This document shows, piece after piece, positions 17,607 to 25,921 of a stretch of DNA of 64,000 nucleotides. The position numbers were made by a program, and so were the translations under genes. The notes below the pieces were generated by a model. It did not search any database. It was not told the DNA's origin and saw only the letters and a program-made list of their open reading frames with translations. This DNA is from Gracilibacillus lacisalsi DSM 19029 (GTDB lineage Bacteria > Bacillota > Bacilli > Bacillales > Amphibacillaceae). The stretch spans positions 1 to 64,000 of the forward strand of contig NZ_KB898675.1 of NCBI RefSeq assembly GCF_000377765.1. The letters are read 5' to 3'. Positions within the stretch are counted from its first letter, which is position 1; each line of letters begins with the position of its first letter.

Positions 17607-18608
17607 TTAAAATTGAATAATAATGATCATCACAGCTAAGATAATAATAACACTGCTAACAAATATAAGCGCATAGGTTTTCGATGTATGGGCAACTTGA
17701 ATTTCGCTCCAATTTACCGGTTCAATACCACTCGTCCAAAAAACAACGATAGCTGAGAAGAGAATCGCACTTATATTGACCATTAAGAGAATTAATGGAG
17801 TTAATGCCTGTTGAAACTCTAGAGCTCCCAGCATCATTCCCAATACGACAGCAGGTGGTAATAATGCAACTGATACCATTACCCCAACAAGTGCTTCTGA
17901 TACTCTTTTTGCAAATGACATCGCACCTGCAGTACCCGCGGCGAGCGCTACGACAATATCCATTAATTCAATGTTTGTCCTGGCCAAAAATTCATCGCTA
18001 TTAACCGGCAAAGTAAAGAGTAACCCGAAAATAACTGCTATCCCGACTGGAATCGCTAAACCATATAAACATGTTAGAATAGACCTTTTCATCAAATTAT
18101 AATCGCCTAATGTTGCAGCAAAAGCTAGTGCGGTAAAAGGACCGATCAGTGGTGCGATTACCATCGCTCCAATAACAATAGCAGGGCTATCCTTAACAAT
18201 CCCAGCTGTAGCAACGACAGAAGATAATAGTAGCATCCACAAATAATTGACACTGGAAGTACTGGATGATTGCACGACATTATATAGTTCATGGCGGCTG
18301 GCACGGGTAATTTCTTTTTGTTTTTCTTCAGGATCTTCTTCTTCTTCCTCCTCGTCAACCTCAACTCTTGGTACATATGTCGAAATATTATAGAGTAGTG
18401 CTCGTATATTTTCTTGACCACGGTCATTTACTTCAAGAAAATCTAAAATCTCTTCTGCATATTTTTTTTCGATTAATATTTTGACTAACTGTTCTTCTTC
18501 TGATATTTGCGTATACCATTTTTCGATGACATGGTATTCTTCAACTTCATCTAGAAATCGTTCAAATCGATGGGCAGGGATATAGACTTCGATCAACTGA
18601 AGTTCCAT
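17607..18608 (-). CDS. DUF389-family membrane protein
   Basis: 333 residues from ATG 18608 (MELQLIEVYIP). An N-terminal soluble domain (~1-115) contains a poly-Glu run (DEEEEEEDPEE). About seven hydrophobic segments follow. DUF389 marks are SVVATAGIVKDSPAIVIGAMVIAPLIGP and VSEALVGVMVSVALLPPAVVLG. The role is unknown. Relatives are found alone or near transport genes. Upstream in-frame ATG codons at 18623 and 18644 are less well placed than 18608, which follows GAAAGGACG. Monocistronic, 70 bp downstream of the histidine kinase stop. Confidence 0.8.
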   Translation of the reverse strand: MELQLIEVYIPAHRFERFLDEVEEYHVIEKWYTQISEEEQLVKILIEKKYAEEILDFLEVNDRGQENIRALLYNISTYVPRVEVDEEEEEEDPEEKQKEITRASRHELYNVVQSSSTSSVNYLWMLLLSSVVATAGIVKDSPAIVIGAMVIAPLIGPFTALAFAATLGDYNLMKRSILTCLYGLAIPVGIAVIFGLLFTLPVNSDEFLARTNIELMDIVVALAAGTAGAMSFAKRVSEALVGVMVSVALLPPAVVLGMMLGALEFQQALTPLILLMVNISAILFSAIVVFWTSGIEPVNWSEIQVAHTSKTYALIFVSSVIIILAVMIIIIQF

Positions 18609-18677
18609 GATGCTCGTCCTTTCCATTATAAGTGTGTAAACCAAGCTTCATTCTATCTTCCACTTGAAGTATAGTAA

Positions 18678-20081
18678 TTAATCATTTAATTGTTCTTCCT
18701 TAGGAAAGCGCAAGGTAATCGTTGTTCCTTTATTTAATTCACTATCAACATGAATGTCTCCATCATGCATTTCAACAAGATTTTTTACGATAGCTAATCC
18801 CAATCCGGTTCCACCATTTGCTCGGGAACGGGATTTATCTACACGGTAAAAGCGCTCAAACAGGTAAGGAATGTCCTCTTTTTTAATTCCAATACCTGTA
18901 TCTTTCACCTGCATGATGACGTCATTCCGTTCCTCTTTTATTGCTAATGTAATACTGCCTTTTTCTGTGTAGCGAACGGCATTTTCAACTAAATTGGTTA
19001 ACACTTGATCAAGTCTGCTTTTATCTGCGAATAAAAAAGTGGTACTGTCGGGTATGTCAAGATGTAATGATAATCCCTTCTCAGAAGCCCTGAACTGAGA
19101 TCGTCTTATCATTTCCTCTGCTAATTTATTAATATTGATATCTTCCTTATTTAAATCAATTTTTCCTTCTTCAATTTTGGATAAGTCTGTGAGGTCGTCC
19201 ATTAAATTACTAATATGATCTGTTTCATTCTCGATAATTTCAAGAAATTCATCCCGTTCCTCTTTACTTTGGTACATCTCGTGACGAACGGCGTTGGCAT
19301 ATCCTTTTACATAGGTTAACGGTGTCTTCAGTTCATGTGTAATATTCGAGAAAAATTCATTACGATTAGTCTGATAACGTTCCAATGTTTCGGATAAATG
19401 GTTGATGGCATGTGCCAAAGAGCCAATTTCGTCATTCGCCTTATAATCAACACGTAGAGAAAAATTCTTTTTTTCTGCTATTTGTTTGGCGACTTTCTCC
19501 ATCGCGATTAATGGTGCACCTAATTTTTTCGAAATAAAGAAGGTGAACCCGATTGCTAAGGCAACTGCTCCGAGACTTGCCAAAATCACAAAAAAGATAA
19601 TATTATGAATCGAATTACTAATAAGTCCGAATGATGAGAATAAAACGACACTCCCCTGGATATTATCCTGATTCGTGATCGGTTGGGCTACTTTTAAATA
19701 AGTCGTACTGTTAAACGTGTAATCTTCTACAATAGTTTCTCCGGCTTCTAGCTGTTTTATTTGCGGATTTGCGAGTACTTCATCGGTTATATCATCGTGC
19801 CAGTTTGTTTGCAAAACCGTTTCTCCATTTTGATCGAGAATCACCGCACTTGTATCGGTCATATCAGCGAGGTGTTCCAATAATTGAAGATTTTCTGGAT
19901 CATCGATACTGTTTACTTGCGTGGCATATTTTTCTGACAGCTGCGCAAGTTGTTGCTCCGTTTCATTCATCGAGTAATTTAAAATAAGCTGTAAAATAAT
20001 ATACCCAAGTGGAATTAATATAATAAGTTGTAAAAATAAGATGGTCGCTCCAAGCTTAAAAACAACACTATTAAGTTTCAT
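18678..20081 (-). CDS. Sensor histidine kinase divergent from qoxABCD
   Basis: 467 residues from ATG 20081 (GGGAGGATCAC upstream). TM1 ~7-32, an extracytoplasmic double Cache/PAS-like sensor (~35-160), TM2 ~165-190, HAMP (~190-240), HisKA with H249 in NITHELKTPLTYVKGY, and HATPase_c with N box LVENAVRYTEKG, G1 DTGIGIK, F box FERFYRVDKSRSR and G2 GTGLGLAIVKN. It overlaps the regulator gene by 11 bp, so expression is coupled. Unlike ResE/SrrB there is no cytoplasmic PAS domain visible. The signal is unknown. The extracytoplasmic domain suggests an envelope or external cue. Confidence 0.87.
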   Translation of the reverse strand: MKLNSVVFKLGATILFLQLIILIPLGYIILQLILNYSMNETEQQLAQLSEKYATQVNSIDDPENLQLLEHLADMTDTSAVILDQNGETVLQTNWHDDITDEVLANPQIKQLEAGETIVEDYTFNSTTYLKVAQPITNQDNIQGSVVLFSSFGLISNSIHNIIFFVILASLGAVALAIGFTFFISKKLGAPLIAMEKVAKQIAEKKNFSLRVDYKANDEIGSLAHAINHLSETLERYQTNRNEFFSNITHELKTPLTYVKGYANAVRHEMYQSKEERDEFLEIIENETDHISNLMDDLTDLSKIEEGKIDLNKEDININKLAEEMIRRSQFRASEKGLSLHLDIPDSTTFLFADKSRLDQVLTNLVENAVRYTEKGSITLAIKEERNDVIMQVKDTGIGIKKEDIPYLFERFYRVDKSRSRANGGTGLGLAIVKNLVEMHDGDIHVDSELNKGTTITLRFPKEEQLND

Positions 20082-20766
20082 TGTGATCCTCCCAGTCAAA
20101 TTTGTAACCAACACCCCAAACCGTTACTATCGGCTGATTGGTGATGCCGGCTTTCTTTAATTTATCTCTTACATAGCGTACATGTGAATCGACTGTTCGA
20201 ATATCGACAATCTCATCTAAGCCCCAGATCAAATCTAATAGTTGTTCCCGGGTGTATACCCGATTGGGATGAGAGGCCAATAAATAAAGTAAATCAAACT
20301 CTTTAGGACTGTATTTAACTTCCTTTCCATTAACTGTAACAGTATGGGAAACGGGATCAATCTTTAATTCTTTAAACTGAATGATTGTTGCCTGCTTTCC
20401 TTCTTTTTGAAAATGTCGGAGTTGTACATGAATCCTCGCTATCAATTCCTCCGGTTCGAAAGGTTTCACTACATAATCGTCTGCTCCAATTGTTAATCCT
20501 TCTACTTTTTGAGAGGTTTCATTTAATGCGGTAAGTAAGATGATCGGCACATCTGGCTTATGTTTTTTCATCTGCTTACACGCTTCTATACCATCTAATT
20601 CAGGCATCATAATATCCAACAAGACAAGATCAATCTCATTTTGTTTTAACGCAGCGATTGCTTCATTGCCATTTTCCGCTTCTATCAGTTTAAAATCTTT
20701 TCTTAAATATAAGGTTAACATCATTCTCATTTGTTGTTCGTCGTCGACAATTAATATCGTCTTCAT
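20071..20766 (-). CDS. OmpR/PhoB-family response regulator
   Basis: 231 residues from ATG 20766 (AAGAGGGATAACT upstream). Receiver domain with D51 in VLLDIMMPELDG, acidic pair DDE (8-10), T in LLTALNE and K in VVKPF. The winged-helix domain has SPKEFDLLYLLASHPNRVYTREQLL and ends VWGVGYKFDWE. First gene of the regulator-kinase pair, facing qoxABCD across a 278-bp divergent intergenic region. Control of qox is an inference from this arrangement and from repeated ATGTAA words in that region. Confidence 0.88.
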   Translation of the reverse strand: MKTILIVDDEQQMRMMLTLYLRKDFKLIEAENGNEAIAALKQNEIDLVLLDIMMPELDGIEACKQMKKHKPDVPIILLTALNETSQKVEGLTIGADDYVVKPFEPEELIARIHVQLRHFQKEGKQATIIQFKELKIDPVSHTVTVNGKEVKYSPKEFDLLYLLASHPNRVYTREQLLDLIWGLDEIVDIRTVDSHVRYVRDKLKKAGITNQPIVTVWGVGYKFDWEDHNET

Positions 20767-20960
20767 AGTTATCCCTCTTAACTTCAATTTTGTCTCTACT
20801 CAAATAGTATAGAAAAATTCGCTATTAGTAAAATGGATGATGTTACAACCTCGAGTTAAGTGTGATAACAGACGGAAGAGGTAAATCTCCACTTACTTTA
20901 TTTTGAACAAATTATGACATTTGTAGCTTTATCATACTTTCATCACATTTAGCTGTCACA

Positions 20961-21006
20961 ATGTAAAACAGATGTAATCTTACTTATCAAACTAAAGGGT
21001 ATGTAA
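20961..21006. promoter_or_regulatory. Candidate response-regulator binding boxes before qoxA
   Basis: ATGTAA at 20961 and 20972 form a direct repeat with an 11-bp period, the geometry favoured by OmpR-family regulators. A third ATGTAA is at 21001. Nearby TCACATTT and TCACAAT words add to the repetitive look. No sigma-A promoter for qoxA stood out, which would fit activator dependence. Confidence 0.3.
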
Positions 21007-21044
21007 AGTAATAGAAATGTTTTTTAGACGAAAGGAGAAACACC

Positions 21045-22061
21045 ATGAATGCAATGAAGAAGCTCACATATGCTCTCACTTTATTGTTAATTCCTGTTTT
21101 ACTTGCAGGCTGTGAATCAAAACTGCTCGTATTTGATCCTAAAGGGCCGATTGCAAGAAGTTTAACGGATTTAATTGTGTATTCGATTATCTTTATGTTA
21201 GTCATTGTAGTCGTTGTTTTCGTGTTATTCGGCTATATTGTTTGGAAATACCGAGCTCGCAAGGACGATGGTGATTTCGAACCAGAAGAAGAGAAAGGAA
21301 ACCATCTTCTTGAGATAACCTGGTTTACGATCCCAGTACTAATTGTTATTGCTTTGATGATTCCAACAACGAAGACCATTTACGAGGTCGAGGATGTTCC
21401 ACAGGGATATGAAGAGGAAGAACCGCTTGTTATCCATGTAACATCAGCTGATTGGAAATGGATATTCAGCTATCCAGATCAGGATATTGAGACAGTTAAT
21501 TACATTAATATCCCAGAAGATCATCCTGTTCAATTTAAAATGACTTCAGCCGGTACTATGCAATCGTTCTGGGTTCCAGAGCTTGCAGGTCAAAAGTACA
21601 CGATGGCTAATATGCAAACAAACCTATATATGGTAGCAGATCAGCCAGGGTCTTATTACGGTAGAAATACTAACTTTAATGGTAAAGGTTATGCTCATAT
21701 GGAATTTGAAGTTCAAGCACAAACTCGAGAGGACTTTAACAAATGGGTGAATGATGTAAAAAATACAGCAAATGAATTAACAGAAGACACCTATAGTCAA
21801 ATATTAGAGCCTGGTCTATTAGGACGAATGACTTTCAATGGTACCCATTTAGATTGGATTGATCACGCACATGGTGGTTCTGAACAATATATTGATCCGG
21901 AAAAATATCAGATTACACATGGGGAACATGATGATATTTATCAGGAAATAGACGAGAATCGAGAAGTCGATAACGCGGAGCAAGATACAGAAGATCATGA
22001 ACACAATCACGAAGAATTGGAACACAGTGAGTCTGAAACTACAGATCACTCACATCATTAA
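21045..22061 (+). CDS. qoxA: Cytochrome aa3 quinol oxidase subunit II (QoxA)
   Basis: 338 residues. Lipoprotein signal (LLAGC, Cys 23), two membrane segments (~45-70 and ~95-118), then an extracytoplasmic cupredoxin domain. Cu-A ligands of cytochrome c oxidases are absent, as expected for a quinol oxidase: the loop reads YYGRNTNFNGKGYAHMEF with no Cys. The conserved WKWIFSYPDQ and MQSFWVPELAGQKY are present. The last ~60 residues form a highly acidic, His-rich tail (DHEHNHEELEH...DHSHH), longer than I expect for QoxA. First gene of qoxABCD. ATG 21045 follows GAAAGGAGAAACACC. Confidence 0.93.
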   Translation: MNAMKKLTYALTLLLIPVLLAGCESKLLVFDPKGPIARSLTDLIVYSIIFMLVIVVVVFVLFGYIVWKYRARKDDGDFEPEEEKGNHLLEITWFTIPVLIVIALMIPTTKTIYEVEDVPQGYEEEEPLVIHVTSADWKWIFSYPDQDIETVNYINIPEDHPVQFKMTSAGTMQSFWVPELAGQKYTMANMQTNLYMVADQPGSYYGRNTNFNGKGYAHMEFEVQAQTREDFNKWVNDVKNTANELTEDTYSQILEPGLLGRMTFNGTHLDWIDHAHGGSEQYIDPEKYQITHGEHDDIYQEIDENREVDNAEQDTEDHEHNHEELEHSESETTDHSHH

Positions 22062-22079
22062 TAAGAGGTGGTGAACAAC

Positions 22080-24026
22080 ATGTCATTAGATGAATTTTTT
22101 GTAACAGGTGATCCTTTAATTTTTGCATCACAAATTGCAATTGGTCTGACAATGGTTGGTCTGATTGCTTTAATTACGTATTTAAAAAGATGGAAATGGT
22201 TGTGGAGTGAATGGTTTACAACTGTTGATCATAAAAAAATCGGGATTATGTATATTTTATCTGGAGTGCTCATGTTCTTCAGAGGTGGCGTGGATGGACT
22301 TTTAATGAAGGCACAAACATCTAGGCCAGAGTTGGGTCTCTTAGATGCACAGCATTATGATGAAATATTTACAACACATGGTGTCATCATGATTCTATTC
22401 ATGGCGATGCCGATGTTGATTGGTATAATGAACGTCGTTGTTCCGTTACAAATTGGAGCACGCGATGTGGCATTTCCGAAACTGAATGCCTTCAGTTTTT
22501 GGATATTCTTTGCAGGGGCGATGTTATTTAACCTTTCCTTTGTTATTGGTGGTTCACCTGACGCTGGATGGACTTCTTACTTTCCATTAGCAGGTAAAGA
22601 ATTCACGCCTGGTGTCGGGAATAACTATTATGCCCTTTCCCTGCAAATAGCCGGAATTGGTACGTTAGCAACAGGTATTAACTTTGTCGTGACCATTATT
22701 AAAATGCGCGCACCAGGGTTGTCTTGGATGAAGCTACCAATATTTACGTGGTCAACATTTATCACATCGATCATTATCGTGGCAGCATTCCCAATCCTAA
22801 CAATCGCATTGCTTTACATGACCTTAGATCGTTTATTCGGCACACACTTTTTCACCGTAGCAGCTGGTGGCGATCCAATGTTATGGCTCAATCTGTTCTG
22901 GTTATGGGGACATCCAGAGGTATATATTGTCGTATTACCGGCATTTGGTATGTTCTCAGAAGTGATTGCAACCTTTGCACGGAAAAATTTATACGGATAT
23001 AAATCAATGGTTTATGCTGTAGCCGGTATTGCGTTTTTAAGTATGTTAGTTTGGGTACACCACTTCTATACAATGGGGAACAGTGCAGCGGTGAACTCAA
23101 TTTTCTCACTAACGACAATGATGATTGCAATTCCAACCGGTGTGAAAATCTTTAACTGGTTATTTACGTTACGAAAGGGTCGGATTGAGTTCTCGACAGC
23201 GATGTTATGGTCATTAGCATTTATTCCATGTTTCACTATTGGTGGAGTAACTGGTGTTATGCTTGCCATGGCAGCTGCAGATTATCAATACCATAATACG
23301 ATGTTCTTAGTGGCACACTTCCACTATGTATTGATTCCAGGAGTAGTATTCGCGGTATTTGCGGCACTATACTACTGGTGGCCAAAAATGTTCGGCTTCA
23401 AGCTTAACGAAAAAATCGGTAAATGGCATTTCTGGTTATTTGTAATTGGCTTCAATATGACATTTATGCCAATGTTCTTTGTCGGACTAGACGGTATGTC
23501 CCGTCGTATGTACACTTATGCAGAAAGTACTGGATGGGGTGCATGGCTAGGTTTCTCAGCGGTTGGTTCACTTGTGATGGCAGCAGGATTTGCAGCATTA
23601 TGCTACAACATCTACTGGAGTTTCCGCTATGCTTCCAGAGATGTAGGAAACGATCCATGGAATGCTCGTACACTAGAGTGGGCAACAGCTTCGCCAGCAC
23701 CACATTATAATTTTGCGGTTGTCCCAGAAGTAGAAACCTTAGATGACTTCTGGTATAAGAAGAAAAAAGGTAAAACTGGTTTGAAAAAGGCAGACTTAAA
23801 ACCTGTTCATATGCCAAGTAATTCATGGACACCGATTGTGTTAGCAGCAGCATTTGGTCTGGTCGGATTTTTCTTAGTGTTTGAATGGTTCCCACTAGCA
23901 ATTATTTCAGCGATCGGTATTGTTGTAGGATTAGTGGCCAATACCTTTGATTATGATGATGGTTATCATATACCTGTTGAAGAATTAGAAGAGGAAGAAA
24001 GAGAGTGGAGAGGTGATTTACAATGA
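22080..24026 (+). CDS. qoxB: Cytochrome aa3 quinol oxidase subunit I (QoxB)
   Basis: 648 residues, ~14 membrane segments. The catalytic subunit of the proton-pumping heme-copper quinol oxidase. Ligands visible: low-spin heme His ~100 in TTHGVIM; Cu-B His and cross-linked Tyr in WGHPEVY (~277-283); Cu-B His pair in VHHFY (~327); heme His pair in AHFHYVLI (~413). The K and D channel regions look conventional. ATG 22080 is chosen over GTG 22068 because AGAGGTGGTG sits just before it. The 3' end overlaps qoxC by 4 bp (ATGA). Confidence 0.95.
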   Translation: MSLDEFFVTGDPLIFASQIAIGLTMVGLIALITYLKRWKWLWSEWFTTVDHKKIGIMYILSGVLMFFRGGVDGLLMKAQTSRPELGLLDAQHYDEIFTTHGVIMILFMAMPMLIGIMNVVVPLQIGARDVAFPKLNAFSFWIFFAGAMLFNLSFVIGGSPDAGWTSYFPLAGKEFTPGVGNNYYALSLQIAGIGTLATGINFVVTIIKMRAPGLSWMKLPIFTWSTFITSIIIVAAFPILTIALLYMTLDRLFGTHFFTVAAGGDPMLWLNLFWLWGHPEVYIVVLPAFGMFSEVIATFARKNLYGYKSMVYAVAGIAFLSMLVWVHHFYTMGNSAAVNSIFSLTTMMIAIPTGVKIFNWLFTLRKGRIEFSTAMLWSLAFIPCFTIGGVTGVMLAMAAADYQYHNTMFLVAHFHYVLIPGVVFAVFAALYYWWPKMFGFKLNEKIGKWHFWLFVIGFNMTFMPMFFVGLDGMSRRMYTYAESTGWGAWLGFSAVGSLVMAAGFAALCYNIYWSFRYASRDVGNDPWNARTLEWATASPAPHYNFAVVPEVETLDDFWYKKKKGKTGLKKADLKPVHMPSNSWTPIVLAAAFGLVGFFLVFEWFPLAIISAIGIVVGLVANTFDYDDGYHIPVEELEEEEREWRGDLQ

Positions 24027-24619
24027 CATCCCATACAACACCGTTAGAATATCAATCAGAACAAACTCAAATGAATATTTTAGGTTTTTGGGTCTTCCTT
24101 GGTGCTGAAATTGTTCTTTTCTCCACATTGTTTGCTTCTTACTTCGTATTGGAGCATAACACAGCTGGCGGACCGGCGGGTCAAGACATCTTTATACTAA
24201 AAGATGTCTTGATTGAAACCTTTATTTTGTTAACAAGTAGTTTCACAAGTGGATTAGCGATTCATTCGATGCGTAATCATGATAAAAAAGGATTACTCAT
24301 TTGGATGATCGTGACTTTACTACTTGGAGCAGGATTCTTATATATGGAAATTAATGAGTTTATTCATTATGTTCATGAAGGTGCAACAATTCAAACAAGT
24401 GGTTTTACTGCTGCGTTTTTCACATTATTAGGTACACATGGAGCACACGTAACCTTCGGGATTATTTGGATTAGTTTATTACTAGTACAGCTTGTTCGCC
24501 GTGGTATTACGGTAAAAACATCCAGTAAGTTATTTATTGCAAGTTTATACTGGCACTTTTTAGATGTTGTGTGGATCTTTATTTTCACATTTGTCTACTT
24601 GAAAGGAATGGTGATGTAA
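24023..24619 (+). CDS. qoxC: Cytochrome aa3 quinol oxidase subunit III (QoxC)
   Basis: 198 residues with five membrane segments. The COX3 family marks are LGFWVFLGAEIVLFSTLFASYF at the start of TM1, THGAHVTFGIIW in the middle and LYWHFLDVVWIFIFTFVYL near the end. It stabilises subunit I and its proton uptake route. Translationally coupled to qoxB (overlapping ATGA), and qoxD starts directly after its stop codon. Confidence 0.94.
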   Translation: MTSHTTPLEYQSEQTQMNILGFWVFLGAEIVLFSTLFASYFVLEHNTAGGPAGQDIFILKDVLIETFILLTSSFTSGLAIHSMRNHDKKGLLIWMIVTLLLGAGFLYMEINEFIHYVHEGATIQTSGFTAAFFTLLGTHGAHVTFGIIWISLLLVQLVRRGITVKTSSKLFIASLYWHFLDVVWIFIFTFVYLKGMVM

Positions 24620-24925
24620 ATGAGTGCAAAAAATCATGGGTTTCCATGGAATCTGTTAGTTGGTTTCATTCTGTCGATTGCACTAACATTACTAGCCGTT
24701 TTTGTAGCATTTTACACCGATTTCTCCAGCCATGTGATTTTGTGGGTTATCGGAGTAATGGCGCTATTTCAGGCGATCATTCAACTCTTTATGTTTATGC
24801 ACGTGACAGAAGGGAAAGAAGGGATCATTAATGTTGTCAATATGGTAAACAGTATCATCTTGGCATTAATTATTGTTTTTGGTTCTATTTGGGTATTAAC
24901 ATCCGGACACGCATCCTTACATTAA
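24620..24925 (+). CDS. qoxD: Cytochrome aa3 quinol oxidase subunit IV (QoxD)
   Basis: 101 residues with three membrane segments, and the CyoD/QoxD-type pattern (HGFPWNLLVGFILSIALTLLAV at the start, QAIIQLFMFMHV in TM2). It assists assembly of the oxidase. Last gene of the operon, followed 10 bp later by a strong terminator and then the 41-bp repeat array. Confidence 0.92.
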   Translation: MSAKNHGFPWNLLVGFILSIALTLLAVFVAFYTDFSSHVILWVIGVMALFQAIIQLFMFMHVTEGKEGIINVVNMVNSIILALIIVFGSIWVLTSGHASLH

Positions 24926-24934
24926 GCAATAATC

Positions 24935-24975
24935 AGGGCTGCCTAAACCACTACGGTTCAGTGCAGCCCTTTTTT
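24935..24975 (+). terminator. Terminator of qoxABCD
   Basis: AGGGCTGC (24935-24942) pairs with GCAGCCCT (24963-24970), followed by a run of T to 24975. Confidence 0.9.
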
Positions 24976-24982
24976 AGTAAGA

Positions 24983-25241
24983 GTTGATAGTAAATCGCAA
25001 AAGTTGATAGAGAACTCCCGGAAGTTGATAGTAAATCGCAAAAGTTGATAGAGAACTCCCGGAAGTTGATAGTAAATCGCAAAAGTTGATAGAGAACTCC
25101 CGGAAGTTGATAGTAAATCGCAAAAGTTGATAGAGAACTCCCGGAAGTTGATAGTAAATCGCAAAAGTTGATAGAGAACTCTCGGAAGTTGATAGTAAAT
25201 CGCAAAAGTTGATAATAAACTCCCCGAAGTTGATAGTAAAT
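24983..25241. repeat. Tandem 41-bp repeat array (two GTTGATAG half-units per period)
   Basis: GTTGATAGTAAAT recurs at 24983, 25024, 25065, 25106, 25147, 25188 and 25229, an exact 41-bp period. A second GTTGATAG lies 20 bp after each of the first six. The two spacers are TAAATCGCAAAA and AGAACTCCCGGAA. The internal copies are virtually identical and the last one degenerates. Open frames across it are artefacts, because 41 is not a multiple of 3. A related array sits at 47495-47590 behind another terminator. Confidence 0.92.
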
Positions 25242-25270
25242 TATCAGGGACAACTATAAACTTTTAAAAA

Positions 25271-25852
25271 TTATTTTAGGACAAGATGATCGACTTTTGT
25301 AATCCATTTATTACTTGGATCAGCATGAATCGTTTGCCAGCCCAATTCAACTGCAGGGCTCAAGTTTTCTTTTTTATTATCAACAAATACAATCGGTCGA
25401 TCGGGGTCTAATTGGTCATTGCAGATATTATAGATTTCAGGGTTTGGCTTAGCTACACCAACATCTGCAGAAACAGTGGTACTAGTTAAAAAAGGATGAA
25501 GCCGATCTATAACAGGTTGGAGCCATTCTGAACGGTGATTACTTAAAATATGTATATCGCTTACAGTACTCCATTTGTCGACATGCTGAATGCCTTCTAG
25601 TTCGACTAGGCTTTTCTGCATAGCTATTTGCAAATAATCCAGGTTGATTTTGGGAAAAGTATAGCTGAGCCATTGCCAAAAAGCACGCTCGGAAATATCA
25701 CCTTGCCATAGCTGTTCACGAATTTCTGTTTTATAAATGGCTCGGATTTTATCATAAGGAAGACCTGCCTGATTAACGAGTTCCTCCCAAAAGAGATCTA
25801 AATCGGTAGCAAGGACACCACCAACATCTAATACTAGTTGAAATTTATTCAA
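25271..25852 (-). CDS. HAD-superfamily (subfamily IA) hydrolase
   Basis: 193 residues from TTG 25852 (GGAAAGGA upstream). Motif I reads VLDVGGVL, the D-x-G-G variant seen in YihX-type haloacid dehalogenase-like phosphatases, with the nucleophile Asp present. Motif II is HILSNH, motif III the K in VGVAKPNPEIY, and motif IV VFVDNKKENL. An alpha-helical cap lies between motifs I and II. Probably a phosphatase for a small phosphorylated metabolite, substrate unknown. An upstream ATG 25900 would overlap the divergent DoxX-like transcript and is less likely. Confidence 0.78.
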   Translation of the reverse strand: MNKFQLVLDVGGVLATDLDLFWEELVNQAGLPYDKIRAIYKTEIREQLWQGDISERAFWQWLSYTFPKINLDYLQIAMQKSLVELEGIQHVDKWSTVSDIHILSNHRSEWLQPVIDRLHPFLTSTTVSADVGVAKPNPEIYNICNDQLDPDRPIVFVDNKKENLSPAVELGWQTIHADPSNKWITKVDHLVLK

Positions 25853-25921
25853 GATTAAATCCTTTCCTTTCTTCCATATGATATGATTAACATCGAACAT
25901 TCTATTAAAAGGAGAAGTACA

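Noticed and set aside
24983-25241. Possible CRISPR array
   Set aside because: Spacers are as conserved as the repeated word, unit length is 41 bp with no unique spacers, and no cas genes are near.
24951-25253. Open frames of ~100 and 68 codons rich in repeated INFREFSINF-type words
   Set aside because: They are translations of the 41-bp tandem repeat. The period is not a multiple of three, so the frames shift every unit, and there is no ribosome site.
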